Shown in pieces: positions 1-6,834 of a stretch of 13,227 nucleotides of DNA (positions are counted from its first letter, which is position 1; the number at the start of each line of letters is the position of its first letter). The notes under the pieces were generated by a model that was not told the origin of the DNA, did not search any database, and was given only the letters and a program-made list of their open reading frames with translations. The stretch lies in contig DKLF01000081.1 of assembly GCA_002455655.1 (NCBI GenBank), positions 1 through 13,227 on the forward strand, read 5' to 3'. Both the position numbers and the translations under genes were made by a program. Source of the stretch: Oscillibacter sp. UBA6647. GTDB taxonomy: Bacteria > Bacillota > Clostridia > Oscillospirales > Oscillospiraceae.

Positions 1-29
1 TTTTCCCGGCGGCGTGTACTTCGGGAAAA
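1..29. repeat. Inverted repeat at left edge, possible terminator
   Basis: Bases 1-8 (TTTTCCCG) are the exact reverse complement of 22-29 (CGGGAAAA), with a 13-base loop. The A/T ends of the stem resemble a bidirectional intrinsic terminator for a gene to the left of the window. The repeat starts at the first base, so it may be longer than seen and its role is uncertain. Confidence 0.35.
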
Positions 30-45
30 CCCCTCTCGCGAAACG

Positions 46-84
46 AACGCCTCACCGCCAGCCAAAGGCTGGCGGTGAGGCGTT
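46..84. repeat. Perfect 18-bp inverted repeat with 3-base loop
   Basis: Bases 46-63 and 67-84 are perfect reverse complements around an AAA/TTT loop. The stem is GC-rich and would fold strongly in RNA from either strand. Neither flank has a run of T, so it is not a standard intrinsic terminator. It lies 15 bases from the terminator-like hairpin at 99-127, so it could be a back-up transcription or mRNA 3'-end barrier, or a dispersed palindromic repeat. Confidence 0.6.
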
Positions 85-98
85 GTAACGCATTTCAG

Positions 99-127
99 CC
101 GAAAAGCCCGCTATGCGGGCTTTTCGG
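99..127 (-). terminator. Intrinsic terminator, probably bidirectional, ending the nucleoside transporter genes
   Basis: A 13-bp perfect stem (99-111 with 115-127) encloses a 3-base loop. The stem contains AAAAGCCCGC and GCGGGCTTTT, so on either strand the 3' arm supplies the T-run. On the minus strand it lies 39 bases after the stop of the last permease gene, the expected place for the end of that transcript. Confidence 0.75.
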
Positions 128-166
128 TTGTCTTATAAAATTCGACTACGGGAATTTTCTGAACTC

Positions 167-1108
167 TTATCGCTGTCCCTTGTCATAAGGGATTCCCTCC
201 GCCTTGGGGGCGCGGGACTTCCCGGAGGTAAACGCCAGCACCACCAGAGAGATAATGTAGGGCAGCATGTTATACACGCTGCTGGGCAGGTTCAGCGCCA
301 TCAGGAAGCCAAATCCGGTATAGACGTTGCTCAGCGCCCGGAAAAGGCCAAACAGCAGCGCCGCCAGCGCGATGCGAGAGGGCCTCCACTGGCCGAAAAT
401 CATCACGGCCAGAGACAAAAATCCAAAGCCCGCCACGCCATTTTCAAACTTCCACTCGCTGACGCCGGCGGTGATGTACACGATGCCGCCAAGGCCGCCC
501 AGAATGCCGGAAATCAGCACGCCCGCATAGCGCATCTTATAGACATTGATGCCCACGCTGTCCGCCGCCTGCGGATGCTCGCCGCAGGCCATCAGCCGCA
601 GACCGAAGCGGGTTTTGTACAGCAGCACATACGAGCATACCAGCGCAATGGCGGCCAGCAGCATGAACCAGTTGAACTCAAAACCGCCAAGCTTCACCAG
701 AAACGCCTTTTTCGCGGCGATGTACTGGATGGTGGAGGATACGTTGTTGGGATTGATGGAGGTATTCATGGCCTTGACAAACACGGTGGCCGCAGCGGTC
801 CCCAGCAGGTTCATGGCGGTGCCCACAATGGTCTGGTCCGCCCCGAAGCTGACCGCAGCCACCGCCAGCAGCAGGGAGTATACCGCCCCCAGCGCCACCG
901 CCGCCAAAACGGTCAGCAGCACCATCATAAAGGCGGACGTCTCAGGCGGCAGGAAATTGAGCATCAGCGCACCGCCCAGCGCGCCCATGACCATGATGCC
1001 CTCCAGCCCAATGTTGATGACGCCGGAATGCTCGGAAAAGCAGCCGCCCAGAGCCACCAGCACCAGCACGGAGGCAAAAATCAGCGTATATTGCACCAGC
1101 AGTGCCAT
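167..1108 (-). CDS. nupQ: Nucleoside ABC transporter permease, second subunit (NupQ-like)
   Basis: This 313-residue, very hydrophobic protein has about eight predicted membrane helices and fits the BPD_transp_2 permease family used by RbsC-type and nucleoside importers. The early segment with NIGLEGIMVMGA (about residues 32-43) is characteristic of the shorter permease in BMP-type nucleoside transporters. Its length is close to that of B. subtilis NupQ (YufQ). It would form half of the inner-membrane channel together with the upstream permease, energised by the ATPase at 2261-3793. The start ATG overlaps the upstream permease's TAA by one base (TAATG), and a GGAAGGGGG ribosome site lies just before, so the two are translationally coupled. 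Substrate specificity for purine nucleosides is inferred from linkage to deoD and the BMP gene, not from the sequence itself. Confidence 0.88.
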   Translation of the reverse strand: MALLVQYTLIFASVLVLVALGGCFSEHSGVINIGLEGIMVMGALGGALMLNFLPPETSAFMMVLLTVLAAVALGAVYSLLLAVAAVSFGADQTIVGTAMNLLGTAAATVFVKAMNTSINPNNVSSTIQYIAAKKAFLVKLGGFEFNWFMLLAAIALVCSYVLLYKTRFGLRLMACGEHPQAADSVGINVYKMRYAGVLISGILGGLGGIVYITAGVSEWKFENGVAGFGFLSLAVMIFGQWRPSRIALAALLFGLFRALSNVYTGFGFLMALNLPSSVYNMLPYIISLVVLAFTSGKSRAPKAEGIPYDKGQR

Positions 1109-2259
1109 TACCGCTCGCCCCCTTCCTGATTGGCCCCGGCTTGGGCGGCCTTGGCCTCCCGCTCCGCCCGGCGGTCCAGCCGGTTATTCAGCGCGTACTT
1201 AAAGAACAGCACAAACCCGCACAGGTAGATGATCAGCGCGGAGATAAAATCGGAAATCTGAGACGAATACATGGTCTTGTCCACATATGCGCCGCCGGAG
1301 GTGATATGCTGGATGAAATAGGAGGAGAAAATAGTCCCGATGGGGTTCAGTCCGCCAAGGAACGCAGCGGCAATGCCGTTGAAGCCCATGGCCGGAACCG
1401 CCGACTGGGTGCAGGACCACTGCTCAAACCCGGTGAGAAAGAGAAGCGCCGCCGCCATGCCCGCAAGCCCTCCTGCGATGGCCATGGTGAGAATGATATT
1501 CTGCTTTTCCTTCATGCCGCAATATTGGGCCGCGTCCTTGTTGAAGCCGGTGGCCTTCAGTTCAAACCCCAGCTTCGTCTTTTCCAGCAGCACCCAGATC
1601 ACCACCGTGACCAAAACTGCCATCGGGATGGCAATGGTGACATACTGGTTGTTGTTGAACAGGCTTCCAAGCCCCAGCGTCGGAATCAGCGCCCCGGGAT
1701 TCGTGCTGGCCAGAGTCAGGGTATAGGGGCTGGAATATTCCTTCACGTTGGTCAGCAGGGTATTCACCATGTACAGGCTGATCCAGTTGAGCATGATGCA
1801 GGAGATGACCTCGTTCACGTTGCAGTATGCCTTCAAAACGCCGGACAGCGCTCCCAGCAGCGCGCCCGCCGCCACGGCGGCCAGCAGGCACAGGTACCAC
1901 GGCATGTCCAGCGCCAGCGCGCAGTACAGCGACGCGCCCGCGCCCACCACATACTGCCCCGCCGCGCCGATGTTGAACAGGCCCACCTTATAGGCAAACA
2001 GCACCGACAGGCTGCACAGCAGTAGCGGCGAGGTTTTCACCAGCGTGCTGCCCAGATATTTAAGCTGCGCGGCCCGGCTGGGGTAATAGAAAAAGTTTTT
2101 AACGATAGTGGAAATAGCCTTTCCCGCCCCTGCGGGATTGATGGCCAGCAGCACCAGATAGCCCACCAGCAGTCCGATCAGAATGCACAAAAGCGATGCA
2201 AGCAGGGATTGGACCCCAACATTGCGCAGCAGCGAATTCCGCGTTTTCGTTTTCTCCAT
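1108..2259 (-). CDS. nupP: Nucleoside ABC transporter permease, first subunit (NupP-like)
   Basis: This 383-residue protein has a basic N-terminus (MEKTKTRNSLLR) followed by multiple hydrophobic segments, and matches the longer permease of the BPD_transp_2 family in BMP-type nucleoside importers. Segments such as LFNIGAAGQYVVGA (about 100-115) and PAMGFNGIAAAFLGG near residue 290 are typical of the family. The C-terminus is charged and probably cytoplasmic. An in-frame upstream start would add 36 residues, but that extension would lie inside the ATPase gene and reads as unrelated sequence. The ATG at 2259 has a GGAAGGAGG ribosome site about 10 bases before it and begins one base after the ATPase stop, so tight coupling supports this start. 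It should pair with the 313-residue permease to form the channel. Confidence 0.88.
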   Translation of the reverse strand: MEKTKTRNSLLRNVGVQSLLASLLCILIGLLVGYLVLLAINPAGAGKAISTIVKNFFYYPSRAAQLKYLGSTLVKTSPLLLCSLSVLFAYKVGLFNIGAAGQYVVGAGASLYCALALDMPWYLCLLAAVAAGALLGALSGVLKAYCNVNEVISCIMLNWISLYMVNTLLTNVKEYSSPYTLTLASTNPGALIPTLGLGSLFNNNQYVTIAIPMAVLVTVVIWVLLEKTKLGFELKATGFNKDAAQYCGMKEKQNIILTMAIAGGLAGMAAALLFLTGFEQWSCTQSAVPAMGFNGIAAAFLGGLNPIGTIFSSYFIQHITSGGAYVDKTMYSSQISDFISALIIYLCGFVLFFKYALNNRLDRRAEREAKAAQAGANQEGGER

Positions 2260-2260
2260 G

Positions 2261-3793
2261 TCACACCGCCTCCTTCCGCTTTGCACCCGCCATGTAAAGT
2301 CCCAGTTCTTCCACCGTGGCGGTTTTGGGGTCCAGCTCGCCCACAATTTCCCCCTCGTACATGACAAGGATGCGGTCGGACAGGCTCATCACCTCGTCCA
2401 GCTCCAGACTCACCAGCAGCACCGCTTTTCCCTGATCCCGCTGGGCCACGATCTGACGGTGAATATACTCAATGGCGCCCACGTCCAGCCCCCGAGTGGG
2501 CTGCACCGCCACCAAAAGCTCCGGGTCCTTGTCGATTTCCCGGGCCACGATGGCCTTTTGCTGGTTGCCGCCGGACATGGACCGGGCCGTTGTCACGGGG
2601 CCCTGTCCAGAGCGGATGTCATACTGCTCGATCAGTCGCTGGGCATACTCCCGCACAGCCTTGAAGCGGATAAAGCCCCTGTTTTGAAACTCCGGCTTCC
2701 AGTAGTTTTCAAGCACCAGATTCTGCTCCAGCGTGTAGTCCAGCACCAGCCCATGCTTGTGCCGGTCTTCAGGGATATGGCTCAGGCCCAGCTTGGAACG
2801 CTCCCGGATGGAGTCCCTCGTCATATCCACGCCCCGCAGGGAAAAGCTTCCCCCAACGGGCTTCACAAGCCCCGTCAATGCGTGGACAAGTTCGGTCTGC
2901 CCGTTGCCGTCAATTCCGGCAAGGCAGACAATCTCCCCCTCATGGACCTGAAAACTCACGTTTTTCACCGCGTTGTTCTTGTGCATTTTGGACGCCACGG
3001 TCACGCCCTCCACCTCCAGAACCACCTGCCCCGGTGCGCGGGCCTTCTTGCGGACCGCAAAGTCCACGTCCCGGCCCACCATCATGCGGCTGAGCTCTTC
3101 CTTGCTGGAATCGGCCACGTCCACGGTCCCGATGTAGGCGCCCTTGCGCAAAACGGTGCACCGGTCCGCCACAGCCACAATTTCGTTGAGCTTATGGGTG
3201 ATGAAGAGGATGCTTTTGCCCTCGGCCTTCAGCCCCCGCATAATGTCCATCAGCTCCTCGATTTCCTGAGGGGTGAGGACAGCGGTAGGCTCGTCGAAAA
3301 TCAAAATTTCATTTTCCCGATACAGCATTTTCAAAATCTCGGTACGCTGCTGCATACCCACGGAGATGTCCTCCACCTTGGCGTCCGGGTCCACCCGCAA
3401 ACTGTATTTGTCCGACAGGGCCATCACTTTTTCACGGGCCTCCGCTTTCTGCAAAAACCCATATTTGCTGGGCTCCACGCCCATAATGATGTTGTCAAGC
3501 ACGGTAAAGCACTCCACCAGCTTGAAATGCTGGTGGACCATGCCGATGCCCAGTGCGTTTGCGTCGTTGGGGTCCTTAATGGAGACTTCGCGCCCACCCA
3601 TGCGGATGGAGCCCTCCTCTGGCCGATAAAGGCCGAACAGCACGCTCATCAGCGTGGACTTTCCCGCGCCGTTTTCTCCCAGCAGCGCGTGAATCTCTCC
3701 CTTTTTCAACCGAAGGGTAATGTTGTCGTTGGCAATAATGCCCGGGAACCGCTTGGTGATGTTGAGCATTTCCACCGCATATGTCTCTTCCAA
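2261..3793 (-). CDS. nupO: Nucleoside ABC transporter ATP-binding protein with two NBDs (NupO-like)
   Basis: This 510-residue cytoplasmic ATPase has two fused nucleotide-binding domains, as in RbsA-type sugar and BMP-type nucleoside importers. Domain 1 has Walker A GENGAGKST (39-47), Q-loop Gln88, signature SVGMQQR (144-150), Walker B ending FDE (166-168) and H-loop His200. Domain 2 has a degenerate Walker A (GIDGNGQTE, no Lys), a good signature MSGGNQQ, and a Walker-B-like region reading AVQPTRGLD where DEPTRGLD would be expected. An active first site and an impaired second site are known in this family. The start is TTG, chosen because AAAGGAGGT ends 8 bases before it; the next in-frame candidates are GTG codon 7 and ATG codon 9. 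It has its own promoter and is followed one base later by the first permease gene. Confidence 0.92.
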   Translation of the reverse strand: MEETYAVEMLNITKRFPGIIANDNITLRLKKGEIHALLGENGAGKSTLMSVLFGLYRPEEGSIRMGGREVSIKDPNDANALGIGMVHQHFKLVECFTVLDNIIMGVEPSKYGFLQKAEAREKVMALSDKYSLRVDPDAKVEDISVGMQQRTEILKMLYRENEILIFDEPTAVLTPQEIEELMDIMRGLKAEGKSILFITHKLNEIVAVADRCTVLRKGAYIGTVDVADSSKEELSRMMVGRDVDFAVRKKARAPGQVVLEVEGVTVASKMHKNNAVKNVSFQVHEGEIVCLAGIDGNGQTELVHALTGLVKPVGGSFSLRGVDMTRDSIRERSKLGLSHIPEDRHKHGLVLDYTLEQNLVLENYWKPEFQNRGFIRFKAVREYAQRLIEQYDIRSGQGPVTTARSMSGGNQQKAIVAREIDKDPELLVAVQPTRGLDVGAIEYIHRQIVAQRDQGKAVLLVSLELDEVMSLSDRILVMYEGEIVGELDPKTATVEELGLYMAGAKRKEAV

Positions 3794-3801
3794 GCTCCGC
3801 G

Positions 3802-3810
3802 ACCTCCTTT
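3802..3810 (-). promoter_or_regulatory. Ribosome binding site fixing a TTG start for the transporter ATPase
   Basis: The minus strand reads AAAGGAGGT, nearly a full anti-16S match, 8 bases before the TTG at 3793. A competing out-of-frame ATG at 3821 has only a poorly spaced purine stretch before it. This supports the non-ATG start. Confidence 0.75.
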
Positions 3811-3879
3811 GTCCCTTTCATCGCCTCCCTTGACTCCCTTGTTTCAGAGGTCAGAAGGAAACCGATTTACTATCCGCTT

Positions 3880-3908
3880 ATTATACTATGTCCCATTCCA
3901 TATATCAA
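3880..3908 (-). promoter_or_regulatory. Sigma-A-type promoter for the ATPase-permease genes
   Basis: On the minus strand there is a -35 TTGATA (3903-3908), a 17-base spacer and a perfect -10 TATAAT (3880-3885). Transcription would begin near 3873, giving a leader of about 80 bases before the TTG start at 3793. The promoter lies just after the terminator that follows the lipoprotein gene, so the ATPase and permeases can be transcribed apart from it. Confidence 0.78.
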
Positions 3909-3948
3909 AGAAAATTTGCAATTTTTTACGAATTTTACATGTTTACAG

Positions 3949-3989
3949 AAAAAGCGGAGGAGGGCGGGCTGTCGCTCGTCCTCCTCCGC
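3949..3989 (-). terminator. Intrinsic terminator after the BMP lipoprotein gene
   Basis: Bases 3954-3969 pair with 3974-3989 in a stem of about 16 bp, containing two G-U pairs and a 4-base loop. On the minus strand the stem is followed directly by TTTTT (3953-3949). It begins 16 bases after the lipoprotein stop codon. It should end or attenuate transcription between the binding protein and the transporter core. Confidence 0.82.
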
Positions 3990-4004
3990 AGTCAAACGGT
4001 GAGA

Positions 4005-5216
4005 TTACTTAATATTGCCGTAATAGTTGACGGTGATGTTGGTGACGGCAGGCTCGGCGCCGATGTCGCTGGACACCTTGACCTCGCCGCTGTACATCTT
4101 GGAAACCAGCGCCTTATAGTCGTCCTGGCTGAAGCCGTCGCCCCACTGGGTGCTCTCCATGGGGATCTGGACGTAGTTGGCAGCGGGATCGTCGCCGGAA
4201 ACCAGACCCAGGGTCTGAATCTTGCCCGCATACGCGCTCCAGTTGTCGTTGAGAATGATCTCGCCCAGCAGGGTATCCACGGTGGGAGCCAGGCCCTTCA
4301 TGGCGGAGGTAACGGTCATGTCCGCGCCGTAAGCGTCGATGATGGCGGCCTGATCGGTATCCACGCCGATGACCTTAGCGCCGTCCACCTTGGCGGCTGC
4401 CTCAGCAGCAGAGGTGTAAATGCCGCCGCCGCAGGCGAACACAGCCTGCACGCCCATGGTCTTATACCAAGTGTCCATGTAAGCGGTGATGTCTCCGTCG
4501 CCGAAGAACTGGTTGCCATAGACATACTCCATGGTCACCTTCGCGCTGGTCTCACCGGCAGCAGCGTCTGCGCCCTGCACATAGCCGTAGCCATAGCGGA
4601 CCACGGCGGGAACCGCCATGCCGCCCAGGAAGCCCAGATGGTCATAGCCCAGCTTCACGGCGGCATAGCCTGCCATGTAGCCACACAGTTCCTCCTGATA
4701 CACCGCGCAGTACACGTTGCTCAGGTCCACATAGTCGGACAGAGTCCAGTTGGCGGGGGTCCAGTCGTAGGTCTCGCCCTTGGCGGTGACGGCGGGGTCA
4801 AGCAGGTCGCCCTCGCCCACGTCCAGCGCGACAAACTTCACGTCGGGGTTCTGGGGCGCGGCTTCCACGATGGTGCCGCCAAAAGCGTAGCCGGGCATCA
4901 CGATGACGTTGTACCCGTCGGCCACAGCCGCGTCCACCATGGCCACGCGCTCGGCGGTGGTGTCACCGTTGGGCTTGTAGTAGTTGAACTGGATGCTGTT
5001 GGCTTCGCAGAACGCCTTACAGGCCTCATAAGTAGTCTGGTTGAAGGACTGGTCGGTGATATCGCCGTAGTCGGTGATCATTGCCACCTTATAGGAGGAG
5101 GCGGCTTCGCCGCCGCTGCCGGAGCCGGAGCCGGCGGGAGGCGTGGCGTCGTTGCCGCAGGCGGCCAGAGACGCGGTCATGACCAATGCCAGAGCCAGTG
5201 CAAGAAACTTCTTCAT
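4005..5216 (-). CDS. nupN: BMP-family nucleoside-binding lipoprotein (substrate-binding component)
   Basis: This 403-residue precursor starts with a lipoprotein signal: MKKF, a hydrophobic core and lipobox LAAC with Cys20 as the lipidated residue. A Gly/Ser-rich linker (about 28-41) follows. The mature part opens with KVAMITDYGDITDQSFNQ (43-60), the signature of BMP/PnrA proteins, which bind purine nucleosides. Later GVDTDQ and TSAMKGL segments match other conserved ligand-pocket regions of the family. It would sit on the outer face of the membrane and deliver nucleosides to the permeases encoded next. It is somewhat longer than PnrA-type proteins of about 350 residues, apparently through an insertion after DVGEGDLLD in the middle of the protein. 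An in-frame TTG at 5237 was rejected because the signal peptide and ribosome site (AGAAGG) fit the ATG at 5216. Confidence 0.92.
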   Translation of the reverse strand: MKKFLALALALVMTASLAACGNDATPPAGSGSGSGGEAASSYKVAMITDYGDITDQSFNQTTYEACKAFCEANSIQFNYYKPNGDTTAERVAMVDAAVADGYNVIVMPGYAFGGTIVEAAPQNPDVKFVALDVGEGDLLDPAVTAKGETYDWTPANWTLSDYVDLSNVYCAVYQEELCGYMAGYAAVKLGYDHLGFLGGMAVPAVVRYGYGYVQGADAAAGETSAKVTMEYVYGNQFFGDGDITAYMDTWYKTMGVQAVFACGGGIYTSAAEAAAKVDGAKVIGVDTDQAAIIDAYGADMTVTSAMKGLAPTVDTLLGEIILNDNWSAYAGKIQTLGLVSGDDPAANYVQIPMESTQWGDGFSQDDYKALVSKMYSGEVKVSSDIGAEPAVTNITVNYYGNIK

Positions 5217-5243
5217 TGGGATCAAACCTTCTTTCAAAATTTT

Positions 5244-5281
5244 GACACGGGGACGGGTGGAGAACCGCCCGTCCCCGTGTC
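5244..5281 (-). other. Strong hairpin at the 5' end of the BMP transcript
   Basis: Bases 5244-5260 pair with 5265-5281 (17 bp including one G-U pair) around a 4-base loop. No T-run follows on either strand. The predicted promoter puts the transcription start at about 5282, so the hairpin would occupy the extreme 5' end of the mRNA, ending about 27 bases before the ATG and just before the ribosome site. This position suits a 5' stem-loop that protects mRNA from decay; an attenuator role is less likely. Confidence 0.7.
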
Positions 5282-5288
5282 ATGGAAA

Positions 5289-5317
5289 ATTATATCAATT
5301 TGTCCGGAAAATTTCAA
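5289..5317 (-). promoter_or_regulatory. Sigma-A-type promoter for the BMP lipoprotein gene
   Basis: On the minus strand there is a -35 TTGAAA (5312-5317), a 17-base spacer and a perfect -10 TATAAT (5289-5294). Between deoD and this promoter there are two runs of seven T on the minus strand (5353-5359 and 5343-5349) but no convincing hairpin. Read-through from deoD may therefore add to its output. Confidence 0.78.
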
Positions 5318-5330
5318 CAGGTAATCCTGT
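5317..5330. promoter_or_regulatory. Small inverted repeat touching the BMP promoter -35, candidate operator
   Basis: ACAGG (5317-5321) and CCTGT (5326-5330) form a 5-bp inverted repeat with a TAAT centre, overlapping the upstream edge of the -35 box by one base. It could be a repressor site, but short repeats of this size also arise by chance and no regulator gene is nearby. Confidence 0.25.
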
Positions 5331-5366
5331 CATTTTTACTCTAAAAAAAGCGAAAAAAAGTGTTAC

Positions 5367-6083
5367 TTATTTCTTTGCCATCTCCACGGCGGTGTCCAAA
5401 GCGATTTCCATCATCTGCGTAAAGCCCGTCTGCCGCTCTTCTGCGGGAAGGCCCTCGCCGGTGACCACGCTGTCGGACACGGTGCAGATGGTCAGCGCCC
5501 GCTTGCCCGCCTCCATGGCGTTCCAGTACAGCGCCGCGGACTCCATCTCCACCGCCAGCACGCCGTACTCCGCCCATTTCAGGGAATCGTCGGCCTTATT
5601 ATAGAAAATGTCGCTGGAGAGGAAGCTGCCCACGGCCCAGCTTGCCCCGGACTTGCGCGCCACGTTCACCGCCGTTTCCAGCAGCTCATAGTCCGCCACG
5701 GGAGACAGCACGCCGTTCAGGCCAAACTGGTGGGAGAAGTTGGAATTCGTGCAGGCGGCCTGACCCAAAACCACGTCTTTCATATTCAGCTTTGTGGTCA
5801 AAGCTCCGGCGCTGCCCACGCGGATGATGTTTTCCACATCGTAAAAATGAAACAGCTCGTGGGAATAGATGCCGATGCTGGGCATTCCCATGCCGGAGGC
5901 CATGACGGACACGGGTACGTCCTTGTAAAGGCCGGTATAGCCCTGCACGCCCCGGACGTTGTTCACAAGCCTTGCATCCTTCAGGAAATTCTCCGCGATA
6001 TACGCCGCCCGCAAGGGGTCGCCGGGCATCAGAACCGTTTTGGCAAAATCACCTTTTACCGCACTGTTATGGGGAGTGGACAT
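5367..6083 (-). CDS. deoD: Purine nucleoside phosphorylase, DeoD type
   Basis: This 238-residue cytoplasmic enzyme has nearly the same length as E. coli DeoD (239). It phosphorolyses purine ribo- and deoxyribonucleosides to base and pentose-1-phosphate. The N-terminus MSTPHNSA and the phosphate-binding GDPLR (21-25) are hallmarks of the hexameric class. RVGSAGAL, VEMES (ribose binding) and TVSD followed by AEERQT (base-proton-donor Asp and its partner Arg) are also present. The ATG at 6083 has GGAGGA seven bases before it. In-frame upstream starts, including an ATG adding MKKLKEEVT, are possible but do not match the family N-terminus. It follows deoC after 72 bases and most likely shares its transcript; those 72 bases contain a weak 5-bp hairpin. 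Confidence 0.95.
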   Translation of the reverse strand: MSTPHNSAVKGDFAKTVLMPGDPLRAAYIAENFLKDARLVNNVRGVQGYTGLYKDVPVSVMASGMGMPSIGIYSHELFHFYDVENIIRVGSAGALTTKLNMKDVVLGQAACTNSNFSHQFGLNGVLSPVADYELLETAVNVARKSGASWAVGSFLSSDIFYNKADDSLKWAEYGVLAVEMESAALYWNAMEAGKRALTICTVSDSVVTGEGLPAEERQTGFTQMMEIALDTAVEMAKK

Positions 6084-6155
6084 TGTAACTTCCTCCTTCA
6101 ATTTTTTCATTTTTACCTCGGGATAAATCCCGGATAGAAGCTCTGTTTTGGGCAC

Positions 6156-6812
6156 TTACCGCTCCAACGCCTTGGCGGCCTTCACCACCCGTGAGGTGCC
6201 CAGCCGGTCCGCGCCAAGGTTTATAAAATCCTCCGCGTCCTTGAGATCGGCGATACCGCCCGCGGCTTTGATTTTCACACCGGGCCCCACATGGGCCTTG
6301 AACAGGGCCACGTCCTCCCGTGTCGCGCCGCCGCCGCCAAAGCCGGTGGAGGTTTTGATATACTCCGCGCCGGAGGCGGTGACAAGCTGGCACAGCTTGA
6401 TTTTTTCCTCGTCGGTGAGAAAGCAGGTTTCAATGATGACCTTCAAAAGCTTTCCGCCGCAGGCGGCCTTCACCGCCCGAATCTCGCCCAGCAGCTCGTC
6501 CCACTTCCGGTCCTTCACCCAGCCGAGGTTAATCACCATGTCGACCTCGACCGCGCCGTTTTCCACCGCGTCGGCCGCTTCAAAGCACTTGGCCTTTGTG
6601 GTGGAATACCCGTTGGGAAAGCCGATGACGGTGCAGATGGGCAGTCTTCCCGCCGCGTACTCCGCCGCCTGCGCCACATAGGACGCGGGAATGCAGACGC
6701 TGGCGCAGCCATATTTCATCCCGTCGTCGCAAAGAGCCTTGATTTCCTCCCAAGCCGCCGTCTGGGAGAGCAGCGTATGGTCGCATCTGGATAAAATGTC
6801 TTTCAGGTCCAT
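6156..6812 (-). CDS. deoC: Deoxyribose-phosphate aldolase
   Basis: This 218-residue enzyme of the class I aldolase TIM-barrel fold cleaves 2-deoxyribose-5-phosphate to acetaldehyde and glyceraldehyde-3-phosphate. All expected catalytic residues are visible: Asp91 in VDMVINLG, Schiff-base Lys153 in YIKTSTGFG, and Lys182 in KIKAAGGI. These match the known E. coli trio Asp102, Lys167 and Lys201. The start at 6812 was chosen because AGGAG lies nine bases before it and MDLKDIL fits the family; earlier in-frame ATGs at 6833 and 6842 lack a ribosome site and would overlap the upstream gene or its stop. It begins 22 bases after the hydrolase gene and is followed by deoD. No phosphopentomutase gene (deoB), needed to link the two reactions, is in the window. 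Confidence 0.96.
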   Translation of the reverse strand: MDLKDILSRCDHTLLSQTAAWEEIKALCDDGMKYGCASVCIPASYVAQAAEYAAGRLPICTVIGFPNGYSTTKAKCFEAADAVENGAVEVDMVINLGWVKDRKWDELLGEIRAVKAACGGKLLKVIIETCFLTDEEKIKLCQLVTASGAEYIKTSTGFGGGGATREDVALFKAHVGPGVKIKAAGGIADLKDAEDFINLGADRLGTSRVVKAAKALER

Positions 6813-6834
6813 TTCAGTCCGCTCCTTTATCATA

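Noticed and set aside
2260..2367. Upstream extension of the 383-residue permease by 36 codons
   Set aside because: It would lie wholly within the ATPase coding sequence and reads as unrelated residues. The ATG at 2259 has a strong ribosome site.
3576..3821. Out-of-frame minus-strand ORF starting at an ATG 28 bases before the ATPase TTG
   Set aside because: Its product after the first residues is a frame-shifted copy of the ATPase, and its ribosome site is too close to the start.
2183..4012. A 609-codon open frame on the plus strand, and similar long ones at 3888-5324, 1102-2025 and 6691-8028
   Set aside because: They lie antisense to clearly recognised transporter and salvage genes and have low-complexity His/Gln/Arg-rich translations. 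They are products of GC-rich codon use on the other strand.
5341..5360. Two T7 runs (minus strand) after deoD as a terminator
   Set aside because: No convincing hairpin precedes them, so they are not counted as an intrinsic terminator.
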